Assembly: GCA_023132135.1 (NCBI GenBank)
Contig: JAGLYR010000184.1
Coordinates: forward strand, 1-13,029
DNA: 13,029 nt
Origin: Candidatus Eiseniibacteriota bacterium
GTDB taxonomy: Bacteria > Arandabacterota > Arandabacteria > JAGLYR01
Reading direction: 5' to 3'
In this document: positions 6,934-13,029 of the stretch, piece after piece
How positions within the stretch are numbered: the stretch's first letter is position 1
Layout: each line of letters begins with the position of its first letter
Made by a program: the position numbers and the translations under genes
The notes under the pieces: model-generated
Seen by the model: only the letters and a program-made list of their open reading frames with translations
What the model was told of the DNA's origin: nothing
The model's database searches: none

Positions 6934-7524
6934 GTGCAAGCGTTCAAGGATCGTATCAGGGCATGGATTGAACCTGCAACGAGTGCCATGGCCCGGATGG
7001 GGATTCACCCGTCAGCCCTCACGTTCCTGGGTCTGATCTTCAGCCTGGGCGCCGCGGTTGCGTACGCCAAGGGCCACTTCCCCCTCGCGGGGATTCTGTT
7101 CCTGCTGGCCGGCGTTTGCGACATGACCGATGGACCAGTGGCCCGGATTACGGGAAAGAGTTCACCGTTCGGCGCGTTCCTGGATTCGTCCGTCGACAGG
7201 TATTCGGAAATCCTGGTCTATCTCGGGCTGGGTGCGTACTACGTGCGAGCCCAGCAGGTGGAGTGGGTAGCAGTGTTCCTGGCCTTCTCCGGCTCGCTGA
7301 TGGTGAGCTACACTCGGGCGAGAGCGGAGGGACTGGGTCAGGAGTGCCACGTGGGCTGGGTTCAGAGACCCGAGAGGCTGGCGATTCTGATCCTCGCGTC
7401 GCTCCTGGGGCCGCGCGTTGCAGGTTGGAGTCTCTGGCTGCTGGCGGGGTTGTCCCATCTGACGGCGGCCCAGAGAATCCGCCACGTCTATCTGGTGATG
7501 AACAAGCCGGAACCGCGTGCGTGA
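6934..7524 (+). CDS. CDP-alcohol phosphotransferase, phosphatidylinositol-phosphate synthase-like
   Basis: Integral membrane enzyme of the CDP-alcohol phosphotransferase family. The catalytic metal-binding motif is perfect: D63-x2-DG-x2-AR-x8-G-x3-D84-x3-D88. The 196-residue protein has several hydrophobic segments, consistent with the usual six-helix bundle. Two features tie it to the mycobacterial PgsA1/PIP synthase branch and away from phosphatidylglycerophosphate synthase: SYTRARAEGL (125-134) and the QRPERL motif (144-149), both close to the mycobacterial equivalents (SYIKARAEASG, ERPERL). The likely reaction joins CDP-diacylglycerol and inositol-1-phosphate to give phosphatidylinositol phosphate plus CMP. 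The next gene is inositol-phosphate synthase, which makes the second substrate, so context and motifs agree. Other family members use glycerol-phosphate or inositol, so the exact substrate is inferred. Confidence 0.85.
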   Translation: MQAFKDRIRAWIEPATSAMARMGIHPSALTFLGLIFSLGAAVAYAKGHFPLAGILFLLAGVCDMTDGPVARITGKSSPFGAFLDSSVDRYSEILVYLGLGAYYVRAQQVEWVAVFLAFSGSLMVSYTRARAEGLGQECHVGWVQRPERLAILILASLLGPRVAGWSLWLLAGLSHLTAAQRIRHVYLVMNKPEPRA

Positions 7525-7549
7525 GACGCGCGCGGCCAGGATTGCCCCC

Positions 7550-7627
7550 GGCAAAGGTCACATGATGATCAAGTGAGAAGATTTGCAGGGCAAAGGTTGC
7601 ATGATGATCCGGTGAGAAGATCTGCAG
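7550..7627. repeat. 39-bp tandem duplication in the ino1 leader
   Basis: Two adjacent units (7550-7588 and 7589-7627) match at 34 of 39 positions. Each contains GGCAAAGGT, CATGATGATC, GTGAGAAGAT and TGCAG. The second unit runs straight into the ino1 ribosome site. CATGATGATC has partial dyad character, so paired operator sites are possible. No clear -10/-35 pair was found in this 117-base gap. Confidence 0.9.
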
Positions 7628-7634
7628 GGAGGAG
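7626..7634 (+). promoter_or_regulatory. ino1 ribosome binding site
   Basis: AGGGAGGAG lies seven bases before the ATG at 7642. It fixes the start there and excludes the longer in-frame reading from 7573, which runs through the tandem repeat. Confidence 0.85.
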
Positions 7635-7641
7635 TGTGGAG

Positions 7642-8916
7642 ATGGGGAAAGTGAGAGTGGCCATAATCGGCGTCGGTAACTGCGCGTCATCTCTTGTTCA
7701 GGGAGTGCACTACTACCGAAATGCTGAGGAGAACGAATCCATACCGGGGCTGATGCACCCTCGGGTGGGCGGGTACCACATTCGCGACATCGAGTTCAGC
7801 ACTGCCATCGACATCGACGCGAACAAGGTGGGGAAGGACCTGAGCGAGGCGATTTTCACCTGGCCCAACAACACGATCAAATTCACGGATGTTCCATCCC
7901 TGGGAGTGGAGGTCGTTCGTGGAATGACGCACGATGGTCTGGGCGAGTATCTCAGCCAGATCATCAACAAGGCGCCGGGGCCGACGGCAGATATCCGCGG
8001 GCTCCTCGAAGAGACGAAGACCGACGTCGTGGTCAACTACCTTCCCGTGGGGAGTGAAGAGGCAACCAAGTGGTACGTCGAGCAGGTTCTGGATGCGGGA
8101 TGTGGATTTGTCAATGCGATCCCGGTGTTCATTGCAAGGGAAGCCTACTGGCAGGAGAGGTTCATCCAGCGAGGTCTTCCTGTGATCGGCGACGACATCA
8201 AGTCCCAGGTGGGAGCAACCATTGTCCACCGTGTGCTGACCCGGTTATTCCTTGAGCGCGGAGTCCGGCTGGAAAGAACGAGCCAGTTGAATGTAGGCGG
8301 GAACACGGATTTCCTCAACATGCTGGAACGCTCGCGACTGGAATCCAAGAAGATCTCGAAGACCAACGCGGTGACCTCGCAGCTGGACTACGACATCGGA
8401 TCCCGCAACATCCATATTGGTCCGAGCGACTATGTGGAGTGGTTGGACGATCGCAAGTGGGCTTACATCCGCATGGAGGGTCGAACTTTCGGAGATGTTC
8501 CCCTCAACATCGAGATGAAACTTGAGGTTTGGGATTCCCCAAACTCGGCCGGAGTCATGATAGATTCCATCCGCTGCTGCAAACTGGCACTGGATCGGGG
8601 ACTCAGCGGCGCGATCGAGGCTCCGTCTTCCTACTTCAAGAAGTCCCCTCCGGTCCAGTACACGGACGCGGAGGCGCGGCTGTTGACAGAGGAGTACATC
8701 ACAGGGGTCCCGGCCGCCAGGAAGAAACCCGCGAGGGCTGGGGCTGCAGCTAAGGCTAAGGCCAAGGCCAAGACCAAGGTCAAGGCCAAGGCCAAGGTCA
8801 AGGCCAAGGTCAAGGCCAAGGTCAAGACCAGGCCGAAGGTCAAAACGAAGGCCAAGTCCAAGGCGAAAGTGAAGAAAACTAAGGCCAAGAGCCGCATCTC
8901 CCGAAAAGGGCGGTAG
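7642..8916 (+). CDS. ino1: Inositol-3-phosphate synthase (actinobacterial type) with Lys-rich C-terminal tail
   Basis: The enzyme converts glucose-6-phosphate to myo-inositol phosphate, using NAD. The core (1-355) closely resembles mycobacterial Ino1. It has the Rossmann motif [12 protein letters not shown] (10-21), [10 protein letters not shown] (132-141), [12 protein letters not shown] (183-194), [15 protein letters not shown] (216-230), ESKKISKT (234-241), LDDRKWAY (268-275) and [13 protein letters not shown] (293-305). The core aligns to the normal family end at EEYITG (350-355). The gene then continues with about 69 residues of Lys-Ala, Lys-Val and Lys-Thr dipeptides; residues 371-424 hold 24 lysines. 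This resembles histone H1-like or AlgP tails and is encoded by an AAGGYC hexamer repeat. The upstream gene makes the partner phosphotransferase, so the pair should produce phosphatidylinositol phosphate. The role of the tail is unknown. Confidence 0.95.
   Translation: MGKVRVAIIGVGNCASSLVQGVHYYRNAEENESIPGLMHPRVGGYHIRDIEFSTAIDIDANKVGKDLSEAIFTWPNNTIKFTDVPSLGVEVVRGMTHDGLGEYLSQIINKAPGPTADIRGLLEETKTDVVVNYLPVGSEEATKWYVEQVLDAGCGFVNAIPVFIAREAYWQERFIQRGLPVIGDDIKSQVGATIVHRVLTRLFLERGVRLERTSQLNVGGNTDFLNMLERSRLESKKISKTNAVTSQLDYDIGSRNIHIGPSDYVEWLDDRKWAYIRMEGRTFGDVPLNIEMKLEVWDSPNSAGVMIDSIRCCKLALDRGLSGAIEAPSSYFKKSPPVQYTDAEARLLTEEYITGVPAARKKPARAGAAAKAKAKAKTKVKAKAKVKAKVKAKVKTRPKVKTKAKSKAKVKKTKAKSRISRKGR
8752..8829. 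repeat. Hexanucleotide repeat encoding the Ino1 Lys-X tail
   Basis: Thirteen successive six-base units of the form AAG-GCC, AAG-GTC, AAG-GCT or AAG-ACC (codons 371-396). Units keep AAG exactly while the second codon varies, so each reads Lys then Ala, Val or Thr. More degenerate Lys-X codons follow to the end of the gene. Such tracts change length easily by slippage in multiples of six, which preserves the frame. Confidence 0.95.
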
Positions 8917-9061
8917 GAGCGGTCACAAGGGCAGATACCTTCTCCACGGGCTCGGCTGAAACCCGGGTGCCCGGAACACCGTATCCTTATCAAGGGTACT
9001 ATGCTGGTGGATACTATGCCAGACGGGCTGGCCAGGCTATGTTCAAGGGAGACGAAGCAGC
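8917..9061. other. Intergenic region between ino1 and the protease
   Basis: A 145-base gap. It holds a CGGGC/GCCCG inverted repeat around an ACCCGGGT palindrome (about 8960) and two TACTATGC copies 15 bases apart (from 8997 and from 9012), each containing a -10-like TACTAT. No matching -35 was seen. AAGGGAG (9046-9052) is the protease ribosome site. Confidence 0.5.
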
Positions 9062-10636
9062 ATGAGGAACCTCAAGCGCGTCAAGTGGATAACTGTTCTA
9101 GTCATCGCAGGCGTGGGGCTGGGGGGATGGTTGTGGGGTTACGCCGAGGGTAGCAGTGACAGCCTCTACACGGCCCTGGGGGTAATGAGCAATGTTCTCA
9201 ACCGTGTCGGGTCCGAGTATGTGGAAGAAGTGGACTTGGTCGATCTTGTCTACAGCGGTATCAAGGGCATGGTGGCGACTCTGGATCCGCACTCCCAGTT
9301 TCTGGATCAGACTAACTACGGGAACCTGATGACGGGGACGCGCGGGTCCTTCGAGGGACTTGGCATCGAGATTGCAATTCGCAACGGGGTTCTGACTGTC
9401 GTATCGCCTCTCGAAGGCACACCCGCGTACCGAATAGGGATTCGGGGAGGGGACAAGATTGTCCAGATCGAGGGTGAGTCGACAGCCGGAATCACGACTG
9501 CGGGAGCTGTCGAGAAGCTGCGGGGTCCGAGAGGCACGCAGGTCACCATCACCATTGCGAGGGAGGGAGAGCGGGAGCCTTTCGACGTCACGATAACCCG
9601 GGATGTGATCAAACTGAAGAGTGTCCCCTATTCATTCATGATGGATGACGGAATCGGCTACGTCCGCATCAGCCAGTTCAGCGAGGACACGACCCGGGAA
9701 CTGGAAACGGCTCTTGATGAGCTCTCCAGGGAGGGGCTGGAGGGTCTGATTGTGGACCTTCGGACCAACCCCGGCGGACTTCTCACACAAGCGGTTGCGG
9801 TGTCCGACAAGTTCCTGGAGCGGGGCGATCTGATTGTGTCGACCCGGGGTCGCAAGATCGCTCAGAATCAGAGCTACTACGCCAGGCAGGGTGCGTCGGG
9901 CGCCTACACCATTGTTGTCCTGGTTAACGGCTCCAGCGCCAGCGCCTCGGAGATCGTAGCAGGGGCGATCCAGGATCATGACCGGGGTCTCGTCGTTGGA
10001 AAGCGGAGCTTCGGGAAAGGTTCTGTTCAGACAGTTACCCAGGTCGGCAACGGGTGCGCGCTCAAGCTCACAACGGCCAAGTACTACACGCCGTCGGGAC
10101 GCTGCATTCACCGGGATAACTGGGAAGAAGACGCGGAAACCGAAGTTGCCCTGAGCGGCGATGAGGAGGAAAGGGAAACCTTCCACACGGAACAGGGCAG
10201 GGATGTTTTTGGCGGCGGTGGGATCATGCCGGATGTGGTGGTGGAACTTAAAAGGTTGAGTGATCTTGCGCTGCTTCTGGAACGAGGGGCTCTCTTCTTC
10301 AGCTATGCGACCCAGTGGACCAGCCGGATGGGGGAAGCCGCGCAGATTCCCGAAGTCGGCGACGAGATTGTCTCCGAGTTCAGGGACTTGCTTGTGGCCG
10401 AGGAGATCGAGTTCGAGGACGAGGCGTTTGAGGCAGAACAGGAGTACATACGGCGCGCTATTCGGAGGGAAATCGCCGATCGACTCGAGGGCCATGAAGC
10501 GGCGGTCAGAGTGGCCATCGTGGCCGATCTGCAGGTTCTTGCGGCCGTTGACCTGCTGAAAGAAGCGAATTCGCTGACGGAGCTGTTCGAGATTGCTGCC
10601 GCCCGCCAGGCGGATCTGCCCGGCGACGATGAGTAG
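9062..10636 (+). CDS. S41 C-terminal processing peptidase (CtpA/Tsp-like) with PDZ domain
   Basis: A membrane-anchored serine protease that trims or degrades envelope proteins from their C-termini. The 524-residue protein starts with MRNLKRVKW and a single hydrophobic segment (about 9-27), predicting a periplasmic body held by an N-terminal anchor. A PDZ domain (about 97-168) includes GLGIEI and GTPAYRIGIRGGDKIVQIEG. The S41 core follows. It has GYVRISQF (199-206), LIVDLRTNPGGLL (229-241) and the catalytic dyad of Ser294 (in SASAS) and Lys319 (in SFGKGSVQ), 25 residues apart as in E. coli Tsp. A C-terminal extension (about 350-524) is acidic and helical with a GGIMPDVVVE segment, as seen in longer CtpA types. 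The stop overlaps the next ATG by eight bases, indicating coupling to the HAD phosphatase. The natural substrate is not evident. Confidence 0.93.
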   Translation: MRNLKRVKWITVLVIAGVGLGGWLWGYAEGSSDSLYTALGVMSNVLNRVGSEYVEEVDLVDLVYSGIKGMVATLDPHSQFLDQTNYGNLMTGTRGSFEGLGIEIAIRNGVLTVVSPLEGTPAYRIGIRGGDKIVQIEGESTAGITTAGAVEKLRGPRGTQVTITIAREGEREPFDVTITRDVIKLKSVPYSFMMDDGIGYVRISQFSEDTTRELETALDELSREGLEGLIVDLRTNPGGLLTQAVAVSDKFLERGDLIVSTRGRKIAQNQSYYARQGASGAYTIVVLVNGSSASASEIVAGAIQDHDRGLVVGKRSFGKGSVQTVTQVGNGCALKLTTAKYYTPSGRCIHRDNWEEDAETEVALSGDEEERETFHTEQGRDVFGGGGIMPDVVVELKRLSDLALLLERGALFFSYATQWTSRMGEAAQIPEVGDEIVSEFRDLLVAEEIEFEDEAFEAEQEYIRRAIRREIADRLEGHEAAVRVAIVADLQVLAAVDLLKEANSLTELFEIAAARQADLPGDDE

Positions 10637-11276
10637 CCGGGTAGATCACGTGGTCATCTGTGATTTCGATGGCACCGTTGCCCGTGCCGATGTCGGAAAC
10701 AGCTTCTTTGGAACCTTCGCCGAAGCTCCCTGGGCGGACGCGGTGCAGGAATGGAAAGAAGGGCGGATCGGGTCGAAGGAATGCCTGGAGAAGGAATGCC
10801 GGCTTACCACAGCGACCCTTGAGGATCTGAGACGGTTTTCCTCCCTGCAAGACATCGATCCCGGATTCCATGACGTGGTTGGATGGACTCGCGAGCACTA
10901 CGTGCCGCTGGCCATCGTGAGCGACGGGTTCCGTGAGTACATCAGCCTGATCCTGGGAAACCACGGTCTTGATGTTCCCTGCTTTGCCAACCGGGTGGAG
11001 TTCAAGGGAAGTCGCCTGCGGCCCAGCTTCCCGTACTTCGAACGGGGGTGCGGGCGGTGCGCCAACTGCAAGGGTTTCCATGTTCGCCGGTACAGGGATG
11101 CGGGGTACCGGACCGTCTTCATCGGGGACGGTCTGTCGGATCTGTGTGCGCTTCCCGAGTCGGATGTTGTCCTGGCCAAGAATGAACTGGCGGATCACTG
11201 CGAGCGAGAGAAGATTCCGCATACGCGCATCGCCGATCTGGGCGATGCGCTTCACGTGTTACGGGAGTTAGGCTAG
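10629..11276 (+). CDS. MtnX-like HAD-IB family phosphatase
   Basis: A cytoplasmic haloacid-dehalogenase-type phosphatase of 215 residues. Motif I is CDFDGT (nucleophile Asp12, acid Asp14), motif II is SDG (98-100), the motif III lysine is probably Lys184 in LAKNEL, and motif IV is GDGLSD (166-171). A CGRCANCK cluster (141-148) with CxxCxxC spacing resembles the cysteine cluster of MtnX (2-hydroxy-3-keto-5-methylthiopentenyl-1-phosphate phosphatase) and related proteins, and could bind a metal. No other methionine-salvage gene is nearby, so MtnX activity is doubtful. Dephosphorylation of another small phosphate ester, possibly in the inositol-lipid route, is only a guess. The ATG at 10629 overlaps the protease stop and has a weak ribosome site, consistent with translational coupling. 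Confidence 0.85.
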   Translation: MSSRVDHVVICDFDGTVARADVGNSFFGTFAEAPWADAVQEWKEGRIGSKECLEKECRLTTATLEDLRRFSSLQDIDPGFHDVVGWTREHYVPLAIVSDGFREYISLILGNHGLDVPCFANRVEFKGSRLRPSFPYFERGCGRCANCKGFHVRRYRDAGYRTVFIGDGLSDLCALPESDVVLAKNELADHCEREKIPHTRIADLGDALHVLRELG

Positions 11277-11299
11277 CCTGCATTCCTCACGAGCGCCGA

Positions 11300-11329
11300 T
11301 TGACTATCTGCGCGCAAAGCTGCTAGGGT
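11300..11329 (+). promoter_or_regulatory. Putative promoter of the lipoprotein gene
   Basis: TTGACT (11300-11305), an 18-base spacer, then TAGGGT (11324-11329), preceded by TGC, the same extended -10 arrangement as the promoter at 5593. The -10 matches consensus at only three positions, so confidence is moderate. Its place between the HAD stop and the lipoprotein start is suitable. Confidence 0.45.
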
Positions 11330-11348
11330 TAAAAGCATGACCACAGGT

Positions 11349-11376
11349 TGCAGGATCGCTGTCCGATCCGTCTGCA
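11349..11376 (+). promoter_or_regulatory. Leader hairpin upstream of the lipoprotein
   Basis: TGCA-GGATCG, a 5-nt loop CTGTC, then CGATCC, three unpaired bases and TGCA form a ten-pair stem with a bulge. It would fall in the 5' untranslated leader of a transcript from the promoter at 11300. No T-run follows, so a terminator is unlikely. A stability or regulatory hairpin, or a protein-binding dyad, is possible. Confidence 0.4.
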
Positions 11377-11418
11377 GGTCGGGCAGAAACACTTGAGACA
11401 GCCAGAAGGAGGCCTGGT

Positions 11419-12795
11419 ATGAAGATCAGGAAACTGTCGTGTCTGTTCATTGGACTTCTTGTGTTATCGCTGGCGGTGGGATGTGGGGAGGACGACGAGA
11501 GCTCCACAGGGCCGGGGCCTGTGCAGGCCCCCGAAATGGGCATCGCCGAAATCACGGTGCCGGATGGTCTGCAGAGCGTGCAGGATCCGATGGCGCAGCA
11601 GGCTTTGCAGTACATTACTGCGGCTAACAGATTCGGCAACTGGGATTCGTTTTTCTCCCCGGATAAGAAGGGCGCCGGGACGGCCTTCCGCGACGGTCCT
11701 CCATGGACGGAGACGTGGACTGAAGATGATCTCACCATCACGATAACCATCACTGAGGATGCAACCAAGTACTACTGGGAGATCGTGCTGGACGGCACCG
11801 ATGGGGAATATGACTACGACGAATTCCTGTTTATCGAGTCGTGGCAGACGAAGGATGGCAAAAACGGTGAGATGGTCATCTATGACCCCGAAACCGAAGA
11901 AGAGATCTTCAAGTGGGCATGGGCGACGGCTGCCGACGGCACCTACACCTTCGAAATGTATGACTTCGAGAGCGGCGAAAAGGTCGTGATCACCATCGAC
12001 CCGGATGGATCCGGGACGATGAGTTTCTACTCCTATGACGGGGCCGAGTGGATTCTGCTCTTCAGCTTCACATGGGACGCCGACGGCAACGGTTCCTGGG
12101 CGGAGTACGACGAGGCAGGAACCGAGACTGATTCGGGGGACTGGGAAGGTGGAGACGTAGACCCCACGGATATCCCCGACCTGGACTTCATCACGGTCAA
12201 TCTTCCTGAGCACATGCTCGAGTCCGACGATTACTATGCACTGATTACCGTAGCCATGGTACAGACGGCCAACGCCCTCAGCTCCTTCGTAGAGCTGTAC
12301 TTCATCTCCCAGGAGGAAGCCGGGGCCAAGGCCGGGGCCAAGGCTACGGCCGGCGAGGACGGCCCGCCGTGGGAGTACTCATGGACGGAGGACGGTCTCA
12401 CCACCACGGTGACGGTGGATGAGTCGGGGGATCTGTACACCTGGGAAGTGGTTCTTGACGGGACGGACGGGGAATATACCTATGACGAGTGGCTGGCGGC
12501 TGAGGCCGAGCAAGCGATGGACGGCTCGTACGGATTCGTCATGATCTACGAACTTGAAACCGGCGAAGTTGATGTCGAGTGGAGCTGGGGCACCGAGGCG
12601 GGGGTCTATCAGTTTGAGTTGATCTTCGATGGCGGGGAGTCTGAGATGGATATCACCGTGTATGCGGACCTCTCCGGAATCCTTGAGCAGTACGAGGGAG
12701 GCGAGCTGTTTTTCAAGAGCGTATGGGCATCCGACGGCACCGGCGAGTGGTGGGTGTATGGTGACGATCCCGATTCGGGGAGTTGGGTGAAGTAG
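11419..12795 (+). CDS. Acidic lipoprotein with internally duplicated domain of unknown function
   Basis: I do not recognise the family. The 458-residue protein has a type II signal peptide: MKIRK, a hydrophobic stretch, then LAVGC with the lipidated cysteine at 22, followed by an acidic, Ser/Gly-rich tether. An envelope lipoprotein is predicted. Two units of about 200 residues (roughly 42-243 and 255-458) repeat the same plan. Each starts with an ITV-containing helical segment, then DGPPW (92-96; 314-318), a WTED strand pair, EIVLDGTDGEYDYDE or EVVLDGTDGEYTYDE, repeated aromatic beta-hairpins, and a final DSGDW or DSGSW. The linker before the second DGPPW has a 12-bp tandem repeat giving AGAKAGAK. 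The protein is strongly acidic and rich in Trp and Tyr. The ATG has AGAAGGAGG six bases upstream. Its stop TAG touches the inverted-repeat element. Confidence 0.85.
   Translation: MKIRKLSCLFIGLLVLSLAVGCGEDDESSTGPGPVQAPEMGIAEITVPDGLQSVQDPMAQQALQYITAANRFGNWDSFFSPDKKGAGTAFRDGPPWTETWTEDDLTITITITEDATKYYWEIVLDGTDGEYDYDEFLFIESWQTKDGKNGEMVIYDPETEEEIFKWAWATAADGTYTFEMYDFESGEKVVITIDPDGSGTMSFYSYDGAEWILLFSFTWDADGNGSWAEYDEAGTETDSGDWEGGDVDPTDIPDLDFITVNLPEHMLESDDYYALITVAMVQTANALSSFVELYFISQEEAGAKAGAKATAGEDGPPWEYSWTEDGLTTTVTVDESGDLYTWEVVLDGTDGEYTYDEWLAAEAEQAMDGSYGFVMIYELETGEVDVEWSWGTEAGVYQFELIFDGGESEMDITVYADLSGILEQYEGGELFFKSVWASDGTGEWWVYGDDPDSGSWVK
12319..12342. repeat. 12-bp perfect tandem repeat in the lipoprotein linker
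   Basis: GCCGGGGCCAAG occurs twice in succession, in frame, encoding Ala-Gly-Ala-Lys twice. It sits in the low-complexity linker between the helical part and the beta part of the second unit, where a length change would be tolerated. Confidence 0.9.
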
Positions 12796-12970
12796 CCTGG
12801 ATTATTCATGAATCCCTGCTGCGAGGGGCGCAGGATGTGTCTGGACTTCGTTGCGGCGCCGATTTCGATCCTCAGCGGAGCGAGGCTACGCTTCCGGTCG
12901 AAATCGACCCCGCGCCTTGCCAGTCACAACCTGCGTCCCTCTCGCTACGGGATTCCTGAATAACCCAGGC
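12795..12970. mobile_element. Complete 176-bp inverted-repeat element (REP/MITE-like, non-coding)
   Basis: The left end (12795-12844) and right end (12920-12970) are imperfect inverted repeats. GCCTGG, TTATTCA, GAATCCC, CGCAGG, TGTG and CTGG are conserved in order between the left arm and the reverse complement of the right. Inside lies a second inverted repeat, CGATTTCGA (12860-12868) with TCGAAATCG (12898-12906), enclosing an imperfect hairpin CGGAGCG/CGCTTCCG. The whole unit can fold into nested hairpins. The left 66 bases recur at 930-995 and the tip recurs in the palindrome at 22-70. No open frame of note is inside. The element starts on the last base of the lipoprotein stop codon. Confidence 0.85.
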
Positions 12971-12987
12971 CAGAAGCGGGGTGATTC

Positions 12988-13029
12988 ATGGAGAGCGCAA
13001 GCGACGGACAGCAGTATTCCCCAATCCCA
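12988..13029 (+). CDS. Possible start of a further gene, truncated by the window edge
   Basis: An ATG at 12988, six bases after GGGG, opens a frame reading MESASDGQQYSPIP to the edge. A GTG at 12981 opens a second frame, reading MIHGERKRRTAVFPNP, which is also open to the edge. Neither is long enough to identify. Position just beyond the repeat element is the only contextual hint. Confidence 0.2.
   Translation, partial: MESASDGQQYSPIP

Noticed and set aside
8752-8829. CRISPR-like array suggested by regular short repeats
   Set aside because: Units are six bases with no spacers and are in frame as Lys-X codons; this is a coding microsatellite.
12795-12970. Rho-independent terminator after the lipoprotein
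   Set aside because: Strong hairpins exist, but no T-run follows, and the sequence recurs as a dispersed element, so it was called a repeat, though it could still slow transcription.

Overview
The window is a gene-dense, GC-rich bacterial chromosome segment. Every credible gene lies on the + strand. It reads like a core region from an uncultivated, probably Gram-negative lineage. Evidence for that is a lipoprotein with a lipobox, a membrane-anchored PDZ/S41 protease, frequent TTG and GTG starts, a SelB factor, and an inositol-phosphate synthase of the actinobacterial/mycobacterial type. A deep-branching FCB-type or candidate-phylum bacterium (Eisenbacteria-like, for example) fits, but that is inference and not shown by any marker gene here.

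Layout. Positions 22-70 hold a near-perfect palindrome just upstream of prmC (86-946, release-factor glutamine methyltransferase). The last codons and stop of prmC lie inside a dispersed repeat. The 947-1219 gap holds that repeat arm and a 38-bp tandem repeat. murA (1220-2479) and selB (2481-4442) are tightly coupled, with one base between them. A low-specificity threonine aldolase (4550-5590) follows. Next come a strong sigma70-like promoter, a small hypothetical helical ORF, and rsmI (5986-6837). An inositol-lipid pair follows: a phosphatidylinositol-phosphate-synthase-like CDP-alcohol phosphotransferase (6934-7524) and myo-inositol-1-phosphate synthase (7642-8916), separated by a 39-bp tandem repeat. 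A C-terminal processing protease (9062-10636) overlaps an MtnX-like HAD phosphatase (10629-11276). A promoter and leader hairpin precede a large, internally duplicated acidic lipoprotein (11419-12795). A complete 176-bp inverted-repeat element begins on the last base of that gene's stop codon. The first codons of another gene may start near 12988.

How the genes fit together. prmC, selB and rsmI all serve translation (release-factor methylation, selenocysteine delivery, 16S rRNA 2'-O-methylation). murA makes peptidoglycan precursor. The phosphotransferase and Ino1 together can make phosphatidylinositol phosphate from CDP-diacylglycerol and glucose-6-phosphate. The HAD phosphatase three genes later is an unproven candidate for a dephosphorylation step.

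The most unusual features are four. Ino1 carries a histone-H1/AlgP-like Lys-Ala/Val tail of about 69 residues beyond the normal end of the family. A palindromic repeat family sits at gene 3' ends and in prmC supplies the stop codon. The lipoprotein is two copies of an unrecognised domain of about 200 residues. Short tandem duplications (38, 39 and 13 bp) sit in the leaders of murA, ino1 and the threonine aldolase. I see no CRISPR array, tRNA, rRNA or autonomous transposase inside the window.
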